Source: an uncultured Megasphaera sp.
GTDB taxonomy: Bacteria > Bacillota > Negativicutes > Veillonellales > Megasphaeraceae
Assembly: GCA_900540735.1 (NCBI GenBank)
Contig: UQHB01000037.1
Location: 1-27,479, forward strand
Direction of reading: 5' to 3'
Length of the DNA stretch: 27,479 nt
The notes under the pieces are model-generated. The model was not told the DNA's origin, searched no databases, and worked only from the letters and a program-made list of their open reading frames with translations. A program made the translations under genes and the position numbers. Of this stretch, positions 7,825-15,631 are shown one piece after another. Numbering within the stretch: position 1 is the first letter of the stretch; each line of letters begins with the position of its first letter.

Positions 7825-9539
7825 TCATTTTTCAGTCTCTATGTCCACTGTATATATGTAGGAAGTAATATATTTAATAAAAAGGATGATTTTTACTTGT
7901 TTTCCTGCAAAGGCAATGCCGTATTGCCAAAGATGGTGAATACTACGCTTTTCGAATTCTTTTATATATGCTTTTTCTGTTATTTGGTGTAGTGCTTCCT
8001 GGGCTTTTTCTGCTAAGGCAGTAGACGTATCGGCAACTTTTAATTCCATAATAATGCCAATATGATGAGTGTCACGGGGAAAGCATGCAATATCAAAGCA
8101 CCCGTAGCCACTTTCACGATTGGATTCAATAATATATTGTTTGCCTAAGAATAAAGAGGTTATACCTAACATAAAACCATGATAAAAGCTTTCCTTATTA
8201 GCCGTATCATAAGAACTTACGAAGTATTCTAATATTTTCAGAAGACTATATTCAAAGTCTTCTGCTTTGCCGAGTGTTAATGCATCAAACAGGTTGTCGA
8301 ACATGTTGCGGTTCATACCATGCACTAAAGTATTTAAAATCTCTGTACTATAGACTTGGCGTATTTCTTCATTAGATATGCGAAGTTCATAGCGATTATA
8401 CGTCGTAGACGAAGCGGTAACAGCCGTTAAATATCCCGTAGTCAGCAACATCGTGTAGAGGAGACTATCATCGCGCGGTATGTCATGGAAGTTAAAGTTT
8501 TCATTTAGCGTAGCTGCAATGGTTTTTCCTGTTAATAAGGATTGTAATTCCTTTAACCGGAAACTATCGCCATGACGGAGTAATTCTTTTAGAATGCCAT
8601 TTTCCGATGTATTGACCCAATAGGGCTTGGGCGTACATTGTTCAATATATAGGAAATGACAGACCAAGGATTATAGATTTCTGTATTTCCGAACCGGTAA
8701 CCGTCATACCAATATTGGATTTCTGATAGCTTATTTTCTAGGTGTAACTCATGGAGCATATGCTTGATTTCTGCTGTTGTAAAGCCAAAGGCTGTACTAT
8801 ATTGCTCACTTAAAACAGAGCAGACGAGGAGATTATTGAGGCCGCTAAAGATACTTTCTTTAGCAATGCGCAAGACTCCTGTTAAGACGGCAAAGTGTAA
8901 GGATGTGTTGCTTTTTAGGGTAGCGTTAAACCAGATTTTGAAAAAAGATAAGGCCTCTTGATAAAAATTCTTTTCGTATGCTTTGTGGAGTGGCGCGTCA
9001 TATTCATCGATGAGTACGATAGGTTTTACACCAAAATAGCGGGCTAAAAATTCTGTTAATTGTAACAGGCTCATTTGATACTCTATGCGGCTGCCTGTAC
9101 CTGATAAAATGTGTTGGCCATATTCTTTATCCATTTCTGTAAGGACGGGAGAATTCCACAAATAGGGATGACGATTAAATTCCTTACGAATGAGAAATAC
9201 AAAGGATTGATACATATCTTCCCACGTATGTTGAGATAATTCTTTTAAGGTCAAATAAATGACTGGATATTTTCCTCTTTTTTGCATATACGAAGCTCCG
9301 GCCTTGGCAATGGCTAGATGCTGGAATAGGTTGGCACTTTCTGCTTTTTTATCAATAGAAAAGAAGTAGTCCAACATACTCATGGTCAAGGTTTTACCAA
9401 AACGACGAGGCCTTGTAATTAAGGTTACTTTACTCGGTTTAGCTAGTAATTGACGAATAAAATCGGTTTTATCAATAAAATAATAGGATGTGTATAGTTC
9501 TTTGAAATCGTCAATGCCAAGAGGCATATGGGTTTGCAT
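7825..9539 (-). pseudogene. AAA-ATPase-like / PD-(D/E)XK nuclease-like protein, single frameshift
   Basis: Two overlapping frames together give one full protein of this family (usually about 520-570 residues). The first part (9539-8589) carries the AAA-ATPase-like domain: KTDFIRQLL, the variant P-loop RPRRFGKT (residues 43-50) and Walker B VLIDEYD. It runs to YNPWSVISYIL and then leaves frame. The second part, in the -1 frame, resumes with PKPYWVNTSENG and continues to 7825 with the PDDEXK_9-type domain, in which FDIACFP...IIMELKV keeps D, E and K. The shift lies near 8630-8645, and one lost base explains it. Base use is more AT-rich than in the neighbours, fitting an accessory gene. It may be a sequencing error in an intact gene. 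The biological role of this widespread family is not established. Confidence 0.82.
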
Positions 9540-9655
9540 AGGTTTACCTGCTTTCTATATATCCTTATTGTAATGAATTGATGCCAGGGAGACAAGATGA
9601 AAATACTTACATATGTTCTTTACAAACCTTACACACAGTACAGCCCATTTCTTTA

Positions 9656-9700
9656 CACTCCTTTTGTATACTAAATCTATAGACTAAAACAAAAGGAGTG
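9656..9700. promoter_or_regulatory. 12-bp inverted repeat enclosing the ribosome site of the phytase-like gene
   Basis: CACTCCTTTTGT (9656-9667) is perfectly complementary to ACAAAAGGAGTG (9689-9700) across a 21-nt loop. The right arm contains the Shine-Dalgarno sequence AAAGGAG for ATG 9706. If transcription starts upstream of 9656, the site would be sequestered in a stem. If it starts inside, the repeat could instead be an operator. Confidence 0.55.
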
Positions 9701-9705
9701 ATTCT

Positions 9706-11049
9706 ATGACTAATCCATTACGCAACGCTATCTTACTGGCACTGACTGTTGCCTCCCTTGGCGCAACAAGTGCTTTTGCGGCAGACGCGCAAGTGTCGCA
9801 CTACATTGTTCATGCAGGCAAGTACCAGATTCCCTATGCTGGTGACGAAAAAGAATTTAACCACAAGATTAATCCGGGCTACGGCTCGGCTATTGTCCTC
9901 AAGGACGTACAAAAAGACGGGACTGTTGAGTTTTACGGCATTACAGACCGCGGCCCGAACGCAGATATTCCAAAGTACGTAGACAACGGCAAGACGATTC
10001 CGGGCAAGTTTTTCCCGACTCCTAATTTTGCGCCGTCTATTGGCGTGATTACGGTCAATCCCAAGGCTGACCGTGCAGATATTACGGCGAGCACGCCTTT
10101 AAAGGTGGACGGCAAGGCCATTACAGGGAAGCCTATCCCGGCTGGGTCCCTTGGTTCGACTAATGAAATTGCCCTCAATTTCAAGATGCAGAATCTCGGC
10201 ACCGACGCAAACGGCCTTGATACGGAAGGGATTACGCGCGATAAGGACGATAATTTCTGGATTAGTGATGAATACGGCCCGTTTATTGCCAAAGTGAGCC
10301 CAAGTGGTGAAATCCTTGAAAAGTACGGTCCCGGCACGGGCTTGCCCAAGATTTTGGCGAACCGCACACCGAACCGCGGCAGTGAAGGTTTGACCATTGA
10401 CGACCAAGGCAATATTGTGGTTCTCATCCAGAGTCCGCTCAATGTCGATGGCAAAACTGGGAAGACTGCCAAATACACGCGCTTAGTGGTGTTCAACCCG
10501 AAGACGAAAGCGTCCACAATGTATGCCTATCCTGTAGATACTGGGTACAAGAATCCCGGTGCTGCAAAAATCGGCGATATTACGTCGATTGGCAAGGGCC
10601 AGTTCCTGATGATTGAACAAGGAAAGCAAAAAGGCGTGATGCAGAATCTCATTTACAAGGTCGATTTGAACGGTGCTACGCCCATTGCTGATAACGGCGA
10701 CTTAGAATACGGCAAGCTCGACGGCCAGATTACACCGGCTAAGAAGACTTTAGTCCTTGACCTCCGTGCGCACGGCTGGAACATCGAAAAGGCCGAAGGC
10801 TTGGCTCTCTTGCCAGATAGAAAGACTATTGCCGTCGTCAACGATAACGATTTCGGTATTGCTATTAAGGCTACAGACCCGAAGGTGGCTGATGCAGAAG
10901 TAGAGGACTACACGTACAACGCCAATACGAAACAATTTACATACAACAAAGATAACACCGTCCACGACGTGACCTTAGGGCTCCAGAAGAATGCGCCGTC
11001 TGAACAGGAAAGCCAGATTTGGTTCTTTACGCTGCCGGAAAAATTATAA
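9706..11049 (+). CDS. Secreted esterase-like/phytase-like beta-propeller protein
   Basis: The protein has 447 residues with a clear Sec signal peptide cleaved after about residue 25 (ATSAFA-AD). The mature part matches the phytase-like (esterase-like activity of phytase) domain. Repeated blades carry GITDRGPN, DTEGITRD, WISDEYGP, EGLTIDDQGN, AEGLALLPD and a late NDNDFG, with acidic residues typical of metal-binding propellers. It is probably periplasmic and hydrolyses phosphate or other esters, but the substrate is not evident. The ribosome site AAAAGGAG lies seven bases before the ATG and inside an inverted repeat. The gene appears monocistronic, and no terminator is seen before the next promoter-like TATAAT at 11073. 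Confidence 0.85.
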   Translation: MTNPLRNAILLALTVASLGATSAFAADAQVSHYIVHAGKYQIPYAGDEKEFNHKINPGYGSAIVLKDVQKDGTVEFYGITDRGPNADIPKYVDNGKTIPGKFFPTPNFAPSIGVITVNPKADRADITASTPLKVDGKAITGKPIPAGSLGSTNEIALNFKMQNLGTDANGLDTEGITRDKDDNFWISDEYGPFIAKVSPSGEILEKYGPGTGLPKILANRTPNRGSEGLTIDDQGNIVVLIQSPLNVDGKTGKTAKYTRLVVFNPKTKASTMYAYPVDTGYKNPGAAKIGDITSIGKGQFLMIEQGKQKGVMQNLIYKVDLNGATPIADNGDLEYGKLDGQITPAKKTLVLDLRAHGWNIEKAEGLALLPDRKTIAVVNDNDFGIAIKATDPKVADAEVEDYTYNANTKQFTYNKDNTVHDVTLGLQKNAPSEQESQIWFFTLPEKL

Positions 11050-11110
11050 TTCCTCATGCTGCATGCGTATGGTATAATAGACGTACAGTACGCAAAGGAG
11101 GGATGAATCC

Positions 11111-11266
11111 ATGATTATCCGTGATGACAGCGTCAAAAGCGGCGACCCTCATGAACAGGACAAAGCCAAGAATAAAGGCGAAGTCTTAGCAGTCGATTTA
11201 GGGCGGCCCATGACAGAAGAAGAAAAACAGATTTTTGCAAAATTACAAGAAGGCCTCCATTTATAG
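11111..11266 (+). CDS. Small hypothetical protein, 51 residues
   Basis: A short ORF starts MIIRDDSVKSGDP and ends KLQEGLHL. It is charged, without membrane segment or cysteines, and helical toward the C-terminus. It is supported by an excellent ribosome site (AAAGGAGGG, nine bases before ATG), an extended -10 (TGGTATAAT, box at 11073-11078) and a downstream terminator, which together make a complete small transcription unit. TGCGTA (11064-11069) and TACGCA (11089-11094) form an inverted repeat that spans the -10 and runs to the edge of the ribosome site. Codon use resembles the neighbours. I do not recognise the family. Confidence 0.7.
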   Translation: MIIRDDSVKSGDPHEQDKAKNKGEVLAVDLGRPMTEEEKQIFAKLQEGLHL

Positions 11267-11277
11267 GCCAGCGCAAG

Positions 11278-11304
11278 CCGGTATCCGCAAGGGTATCGGT
11301 TTTT
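11278..11304 (+). terminator. Rho-independent terminator after the small ORF
   Basis: A 9-bp stem, CCGGTATCC (11278-11286) with GGGTATCGG (11291-11299), is closed by a GCAA tetraloop and followed by TTTTT. Two of the pairs are G-T wobbles. Confidence 0.85.
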
Positions 11305-11320
11305 CTTGTACAGTGAATTA

Positions 11321-11360
11321 GAACGAATGTTTTGACATCATACCGAACATATAGTATGAT
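11321..11360 (+). promoter_or_regulatory. Promoter with SOS-box-like site for the radical SAM operon
   Basis: TTGACA (11332-11337), a 17-bp spacer and TATGAT (11355-11360) form a strong sigma-A-type promoter. Immediately upstream and touching the -35 is GAACGAATGTTT (11321-11332). It matches the core of the Gram-positive LexA box CGAACRNRYGTTYC, with only the outermost bases differing. A second CGAACATAT half-site lies in the spacer (11344-11352). Confidence 0.6.
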
Positions 11361-11389
11361 AAGACTAGACGAAAGGTGAGGTGAAGCGC

Positions 11390-12655
11390 ATGGATTGGGA
11401 GAAAATAGAAGAGAAATTAGAAATCTTGAGTGATGCGGCCAAGTATGATGTGTCGTGTTCGTCCAGCGGCAGCCATCGTGGCAATGACCGGGCCGGTATT
11501 GGCAGTGCGGCCTGCTCGGGCATTTGCCATACGTGGTCTGCTGACGGGCGGTGCGTGTCTTTATTAAAGATTTTAATGACCAATTATTGCATGTACAATT
11601 GTGCGTACTGTGTCAACCGCTGTTCCCACGAGACGAAACGAGCCATCTTAACGCCTGATGAAATCTGTGATATTACGATTGAGTTTTATCGCCGCAATTA
11701 TATTGAAGGCTTGTTCCTCAGTTCCGGCGTGTATCGCTCGTCTGATTATACGACAGAGCTCCTCATTGAGACGGCGCGGAAGTTACGGGAAGAACGCCAT
11801 TTTAACGGTTACATCCATATGAAGGGCATTCCCGGCACGGACAGTGCCCTCATTCAGCGGCTTGGCCGTTATGTAGACCGTATGAGCGTCAATATTGAGT
11901 TGCCGTCGTCTCAAGGGCTAAAGCTCTTAGCACCGCAAAAGACGAAAGAAAGTATCCTCCGCCCTATGGGCGATATTAAAGAAGGCATTGCCGAACGGAA
12001 ATCCTTGCGCCTCCTCGGGGGCAGACGCAAGAAAGGCCAGTCCTTTGTACCGGCCGGGCAGACGACGCAGCTTATCATTGGTGCCACCCCTGATAGTGAC
12101 CGCAAGATTTTACAACTGAGCCAAGCCTTGTATAAAAAAGTCGATTTAAAGCGGGTCTATTACTCGGCGTACGTGCCCATGATGACTGGCCCCAATTTAC
12201 CGGCTCTAACGAAGACGCCCCTCTTACGGGAACACCGCCTTTATCAGGCAGACTGGCTCTTACGGTTTTATGAGTTTTCTGCGGAAGAGATTTTATCAGA
12301 CGACGCGCCTGATTTTGATTTATATCTCGACCCAAAGGCTTGCTGGGCCTTGCGCCATCCCGGACTATTCCCAGTAGAAGTGAACCGCGCGTCGTACCAC
12401 ATGCTTTTACGCGTGCCCGGCGTTGGCGTGACTTCAGCGAAACGGATTTACGCAGCTCGTAAGAGAGCGTGGCTGTCCTATGACACACTGAAACGGCTCG
12501 GCGTCGTCTTAAAACGGGCGAAGTATTTCATTACGTGTAAAGGGAAGTTTTACGGCACGTCTACAGAGCCTGACTTCATTCGCCAGCAGCTCATGCTACG
12601 CGAAGCCCAAAGCCAGTACGAGCCTATGGATTTATTTCGCGAGGTACAAGTATGA
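11390..12655 (+). CDS. Putative DNA modification/repair radical SAM protein (TIGR03916-like)
   Basis: The protein has 421 residues. The radical SAM cluster motif CX3CX2C is C67-C71-C74 (CMYNCAYC), preceded by further cysteines at 23, 42, 46 and 55. The core continues with LFLSSGVYRSSDYT and a TIM-barrel-like stretch. A C-terminal helix-hairpin-helix (LLRVPGVGVTSAKRI) points to DNA binding. GTG 11381 is in frame but too close to the ribosome site, and GAGGTG six bases before ATG 11390 fits better. The stop overlaps the next start (ATGA), so the two genes are coupled. The family co-occurs with TIGR03915 proteins and is annotated as DNA repair or modification. Its chemistry is, to my knowledge, unestablished. 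Confidence 0.85.
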   Translation: MDWEKIEEKLEILSDAAKYDVSCSSSGSHRGNDRAGIGSAACSGICHTWSADGRCVSLLKILMTNYCMYNCAYCVNRCSHETKRAILTPDEICDITIEFYRRNYIEGLFLSSGVYRSSDYTTELLIETARKLREERHFNGYIHMKGIPGTDSALIQRLGRYVDRMSVNIELPSSQGLKLLAPQKTKESILRPMGDIKEGIAERKSLRLLGGRRKKGQSFVPAGQTTQLIIGATPDSDRKILQLSQALYKKVDLKRVYYSAYVPMMTGPNLPALTKTPLLREHRLYQADWLLRFYEFSAEEILSDDAPDFDLYLDPKACWALRHPGLFPVEVNRASYHMLLRVPGVGVTSAKRIYAARKRAWLSYDTLKRLGVVLKRAKYFITCKGKFYGTSTEPDFIRQQLMLREAQSQYEPMDLFREVQV

Positions 12656-13398
12656 TTTACACTTATGACGGCACGTTTTTTGGCTTTTTATCGGCTGTTT
12701 TTGATGGGTGGCACGACGGCTTATCCCATGTCGAAGATATTCATCCCTTGGCGAGTACGTCTTTATTTGCCGAAACGAACGTACCCACAGACGAAGGGAA
12801 GGCCAAGCGCATCCTCGATGCCCTAAAGGACAAGTGCGGTCCGAAGTGTTGCCATTTTCTCTATTACGGTTTCCTGGCGGAAGTGCCGAAACGGGAATTA
12901 CCGCTCGTCTCGTACATTTGGCTTTCGTTTCGCTACAAAGAGCAGTTTTATTATCATCTCCATGAAGCGGCCTTGTGGAAAGTGCGCCAGTGGGCGCAGA
13001 AGACGGGCAATGAACGGCATAAGTTATTAGGCCTCATCCGCTTTCAAGAGCTCTCAGACGGCATGCTCTACAGCCGTATTAATCCGACGTGCCATGTTGT
13101 GCCCGTCATGGCTCCTCATTTTGTGAAGCGTCTGCCCAAAGAGCGGTGGGTCATCCACGACGTGCGCCGCCATATGGGTGTCTATTACGATGGGAGCGAC
13201 GTGAGCCTCGTTGAAATCCCGAAGACCTTGAGCACTATCGATGTATCGACCGACGAAGCCCGGTTTAACAACTTATGGAAGGGCTATTACGATACGATTG
13301 CCATTGCAGAAAGGCGTAACGAAGGCCTGCGCCGTCAGTTTATGCCCAAAAAGTATTGGCACTATATAATAGAATTAAAAGATAGAAAAAATTATTGA
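12652..13398 (+). CDS. TIGR03915-family putative DNA repair/metabolism protein (DUF4130)
   Basis: The protein has 248 residues. It begins IYTYDGTFFGFLSAVFDGW and contains YSRINPTCHVVPVMAPHFVKRLPKERWVIHD and, near the end, FMPKKYWHYIIEL. This layout is that of the TIGR03915/DUF4130 family, the obligate partner of the TIGR03916 radical SAM protein. In many bacteria this domain is fused to a uracil-DNA-glycosylase-like domain. Here it is free-standing and no glycosylase gene is visible nearby. Its start overlaps the upstream stop by four bases. A joint role in recognising or processing damaged or modified bases is inferred from co-occurrence and from the SOS-box-like promoter. Confidence 0.82.
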   Translation: MIYTYDGTFFGFLSAVFDGWHDGLSHVEDIHPLASTSLFAETNVPTDEGKAKRILDALKDKCGPKCCHFLYYGFLAEVPKRELPLVSYIWLSFRYKEQFYYHLHEAALWKVRQWAQKTGNERHKLLGLIRFQELSDGMLYSRINPTCHVVPVMAPHFVKRLPKERWVIHDVRRHMGVYYDGSDVSLVEIPKTLSTIDVSTDEARFNNLWKGYYDTIAIAERRNEGLRRQFMPKKYWHYIIELKDRKNY

Positions 13399-13483
13399 TT
13401 TCCCTTAAAATTAGGAGTTTCTTTTTTTTAGCCCATGTTATATAATAGTAACATTGAATTGTAGATAGGAGAGGTACAACACT

Positions 13484-13912
13484 GTGAAGCCTGTCTTAGT
13501 AAAGGTGCAAAGCATTCAGCGCGACGCCAATGGGGACGAGCTGAAATTGGAACTTACATCAGAAGGAAAATGGTATGTCAAAGACCAGACGCAGTATATT
13601 GTCTATGAAGAAAGCGAACTGACCGAATTAAAAGGTGTGACTACAGTTATTAAAGTCTTGCCTGATGCGTCGGTCTTGTTGCTGCGCATGGGCAGTATGC
13701 ACCAGCGTCAGGAATACCGCAAAGGGAAAACGTCGAAATCCCTCTACGAAACGCCGGTAGGGACTATCGACGTGACCATGAAGACCTACGAATGTGACAT
13801 TGATTTAGACGACGGTATCGGCACGATTCGCCTGGGCTACGACGTAGAGCTCGCTGGTATGGGTGCCAATTATACCCAATTAACCATCACTGTGCAGGAG
13901 GACAACGCGTAA
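13484..13912 (+). CDS. DUF1934 (YwiB-like) beta-barrel protein
   Basis: The protein has 142 residues, starting at GTG with AGGAGAGG about nine bases upstream. The sequence, with VKVQSIQRD...LELTSEGKWYVKD, YIVYEESELT and TPVGTIDVTMKT, fits the calycin-like DUF1934 family, which often sits just before argS in Firmicutes, as here. A TATAAT (13441-13446) upstream suggests a promoter for this gene and argS together. The TAA overlaps the first base of the argS ATG. Function is unknown. Confidence 0.85.
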   Translation: MKPVLVKVQSIQRDANGDELKLELTSEGKWYVKDQTQYIVYEESELTELKGVTTVIKVLPDASVLLLRMGSMHQRQEYRKGKTSKSLYETPVGTIDVTMKTYECDIDLDDGIGTIRLGYDVELAGMGANYTQLTITVQEDNA

Positions 13913-15576
13913 TGGACATGAAAGACTTATTACTACAAGGGATTTCGGAAAGCATGCAAAAGGCCATCGCTGCCGGGACCTTGCCGGATGGGGAGTACCC
14001 GTCTGTACAGCTCGAAGTGCCGCCGCAAAAAGAGTTCGGCGACTTTGCGAGCAATATTGCTATGCAATCGGCCAGAGTAGCCCATCGGGCACCGCGGCAA
14101 ATCGCCCAGGCTATTGTCGACCAAATGGACTATGCTTGGCTCGAAAAAGCAGAAATTGCCGGTGCCGGGTTTATTAACTTTTTCCTCAAAAACGACGTTA
14201 TTTACGATACATTAAAGAAGATTCTCGCCGCTGGTGCATCCTATGGGACAGCACCGCTCCGTGAAGACGATACAGTACAAGTGGAATACGTCAGTGCTAA
14301 CCCGACAGGGCCGCTGCACGTCGGCCATGGCCGCGGCGCAGCTTATGGCAGTGCTCTCGTTAACTTGCTCCGTGCTGCTGGGTATAACGTCGAAGCCGAA
14401 TACTACATTAACGATGCAGGCAACCAGATGAACAATCTCGCCGCTTCCGTCAATGCGCGCTATTTAGAGCTCCTCGGCAAAGACGCGGAAATCCCGGAAA
14501 ACGGTTATCACGGCCACGACATCATCGAAACGGCTCAGGCTATTATCGATGCAGACGGCGACAAATATCTCGACATGCCTGAAGCAGAACGGTTAGAACT
14601 TTTCAAAGATAGAGCGTATGCAGAAAAATTAAAAGCCCTGAAACGGGACTTGGCTAATTTCAACGTCCATTACGACAAATGGTTCAGTGAACGGATGCTC
14701 CATCCCGATGCTATTAACGCAGCAGTAAAAGTTCTCGAAGACCGGGGCAAAATCTACGAAAAAGACGGGGCCTTGTGGCTGAAATCGACGGACTACGGCG
14801 ACGATAAAGACCGCGTCGTCATCCGTGATAACGGTGTACCGACGTACTTGGCTGCTGATATTGCGTACCATAAGAATAAGTACGACCGCGGTTTCAATAC
14901 GATGATTAATGTCTGGGGTGCAGACCATCATGGCTACGTGGCCCGCGTGAAAGCGGCTATGTCCGCTCTTGGTTATGACCCGAAAAAACTGGAAGTACTT
15001 TTACTGCAAATGGTCAGCCTCTTCCGTAATGGCACTCTCGTAAAGATGTCCAAACGGACAGGCCAGGCCATTACGCTCAACGAATTAATCGAAGAAGTCG
15101 GGACGGACGCAGCGCGCTATTTCTTCATCATGCGTTCCCTCGATACACAGCTCGATTTTGACCTCGATTTGGCAACATCTCACAGCAATGAAAATCCGGT
15201 GTACTACATCCAGTACGCACACGCCCGGATTTACAGCATTTATAAACAGGCCAAAGATGCAGGCGTTGACCTCGACATCGATTGGAATACAGTGAAATGG
15301 GACAGCCTCCAGGACGAACAGGAATTGGCTCTCATCAAGAAGATGGCTGCTTTCCCGGAAGAAGTCCAAAAGGCTGCGGTCGAACGGGCACCGCACCGCA
15401 TTGCCCATTATGTGTATGAACTGGCTGGGTTATTCCACACGTTCTACAATCATTGTCGGATTATCCAGGAAGACAAAGACCTCGAAAAGGCTCGCTTAGC
15501 TCTCGTCACCGCCGTACGGATTACGATTGCTAATAGTCTTTCCATTTTAGGGGTTTCTGCTCCGGAAAAAATGTAA
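13912..15576 (+). CDS. argS: Arginine-tRNA ligase
   Basis: The 554-residue class I synthetase charges tRNA-Arg with arginine. The N-terminal additional domain (about 1-110, QKEFGDFASNIAM) precedes the HIGH-type signature HVGHG (136-140, in ANPTGPLHVGHGRG) and NDAGNQM. The KMSKS equivalent is KMSKRTG. The C-terminal DALR anticodon-binding domain follows (YIQYAHARI..., then AHYVYELAGLFHTFYNHCRI). Length is normal. ATG 13912 overlaps the DUF1934 stop, with AGGAGG about 10 bases upstream. A nearby in-frame ATG at 13918 is the only real alternative. Confidence 0.97.
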   Translation: MDMKDLLLQGISESMQKAIAAGTLPDGEYPSVQLEVPPQKEFGDFASNIAMQSARVAHRAPRQIAQAIVDQMDYAWLEKAEIAGAGFINFFLKNDVIYDTLKKILAAGASYGTAPLREDDTVQVEYVSANPTGPLHVGHGRGAAYGSALVNLLRAAGYNVEAEYYINDAGNQMNNLAASVNARYLELLGKDAEIPENGYHGHDIIETAQAIIDADGDKYLDMPEAERLELFKDRAYAEKLKALKRDLANFNVHYDKWFSERMLHPDAINAAVKVLEDRGKIYEKDGALWLKSTDYGDDKDRVVIRDNGVPTYLAADIAYHKNKYDRGFNTMINVWGADHHGYVARVKAAMSALGYDPKKLEVLLLQMVSLFRNGTLVKMSKRTGQAITLNELIEEVGTDAARYFFIMRSLDTQLDFDLDLATSHSNENPVYYIQYAHARIYSIYKQAKDAGVDLDIDWNTVKWDSLQDEQELALIKKMAAFPEEVQKAAVERAPHRIAHYVYELAGLFHTFYNHCRIIQEDKDLEKARLALVTAVRITIANSLSILGVSAPEKM

Positions 15577-15631
15577 TATAATAAAATAAATACTATAGAT
15601 TAGGCGAGCACTGGCTCAGCAGGGAGGAATT

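Noticed and set aside
7825..9539. Two separate genes at the AAA-ATPase locus
   Set aside because: The second frame has no own start with a ribosome site, and its first meaningful residues (PKPYWVNTS) continue exactly where the first frame leaves the family pattern. One frameshifted gene is simpler.
9933..10517. 194-codon open frame antisense to the phytase-like gene
   Set aside because: The sense strand encodes a complete secreted propeller protein. The antisense frame has no ribosome site or domain.
15577..15631. Reiterative-transcription attenuator of pyrG as in Bacillus
   Set aside because: The characteristic GGG start and leader terminator are not present in the short gap after argS.
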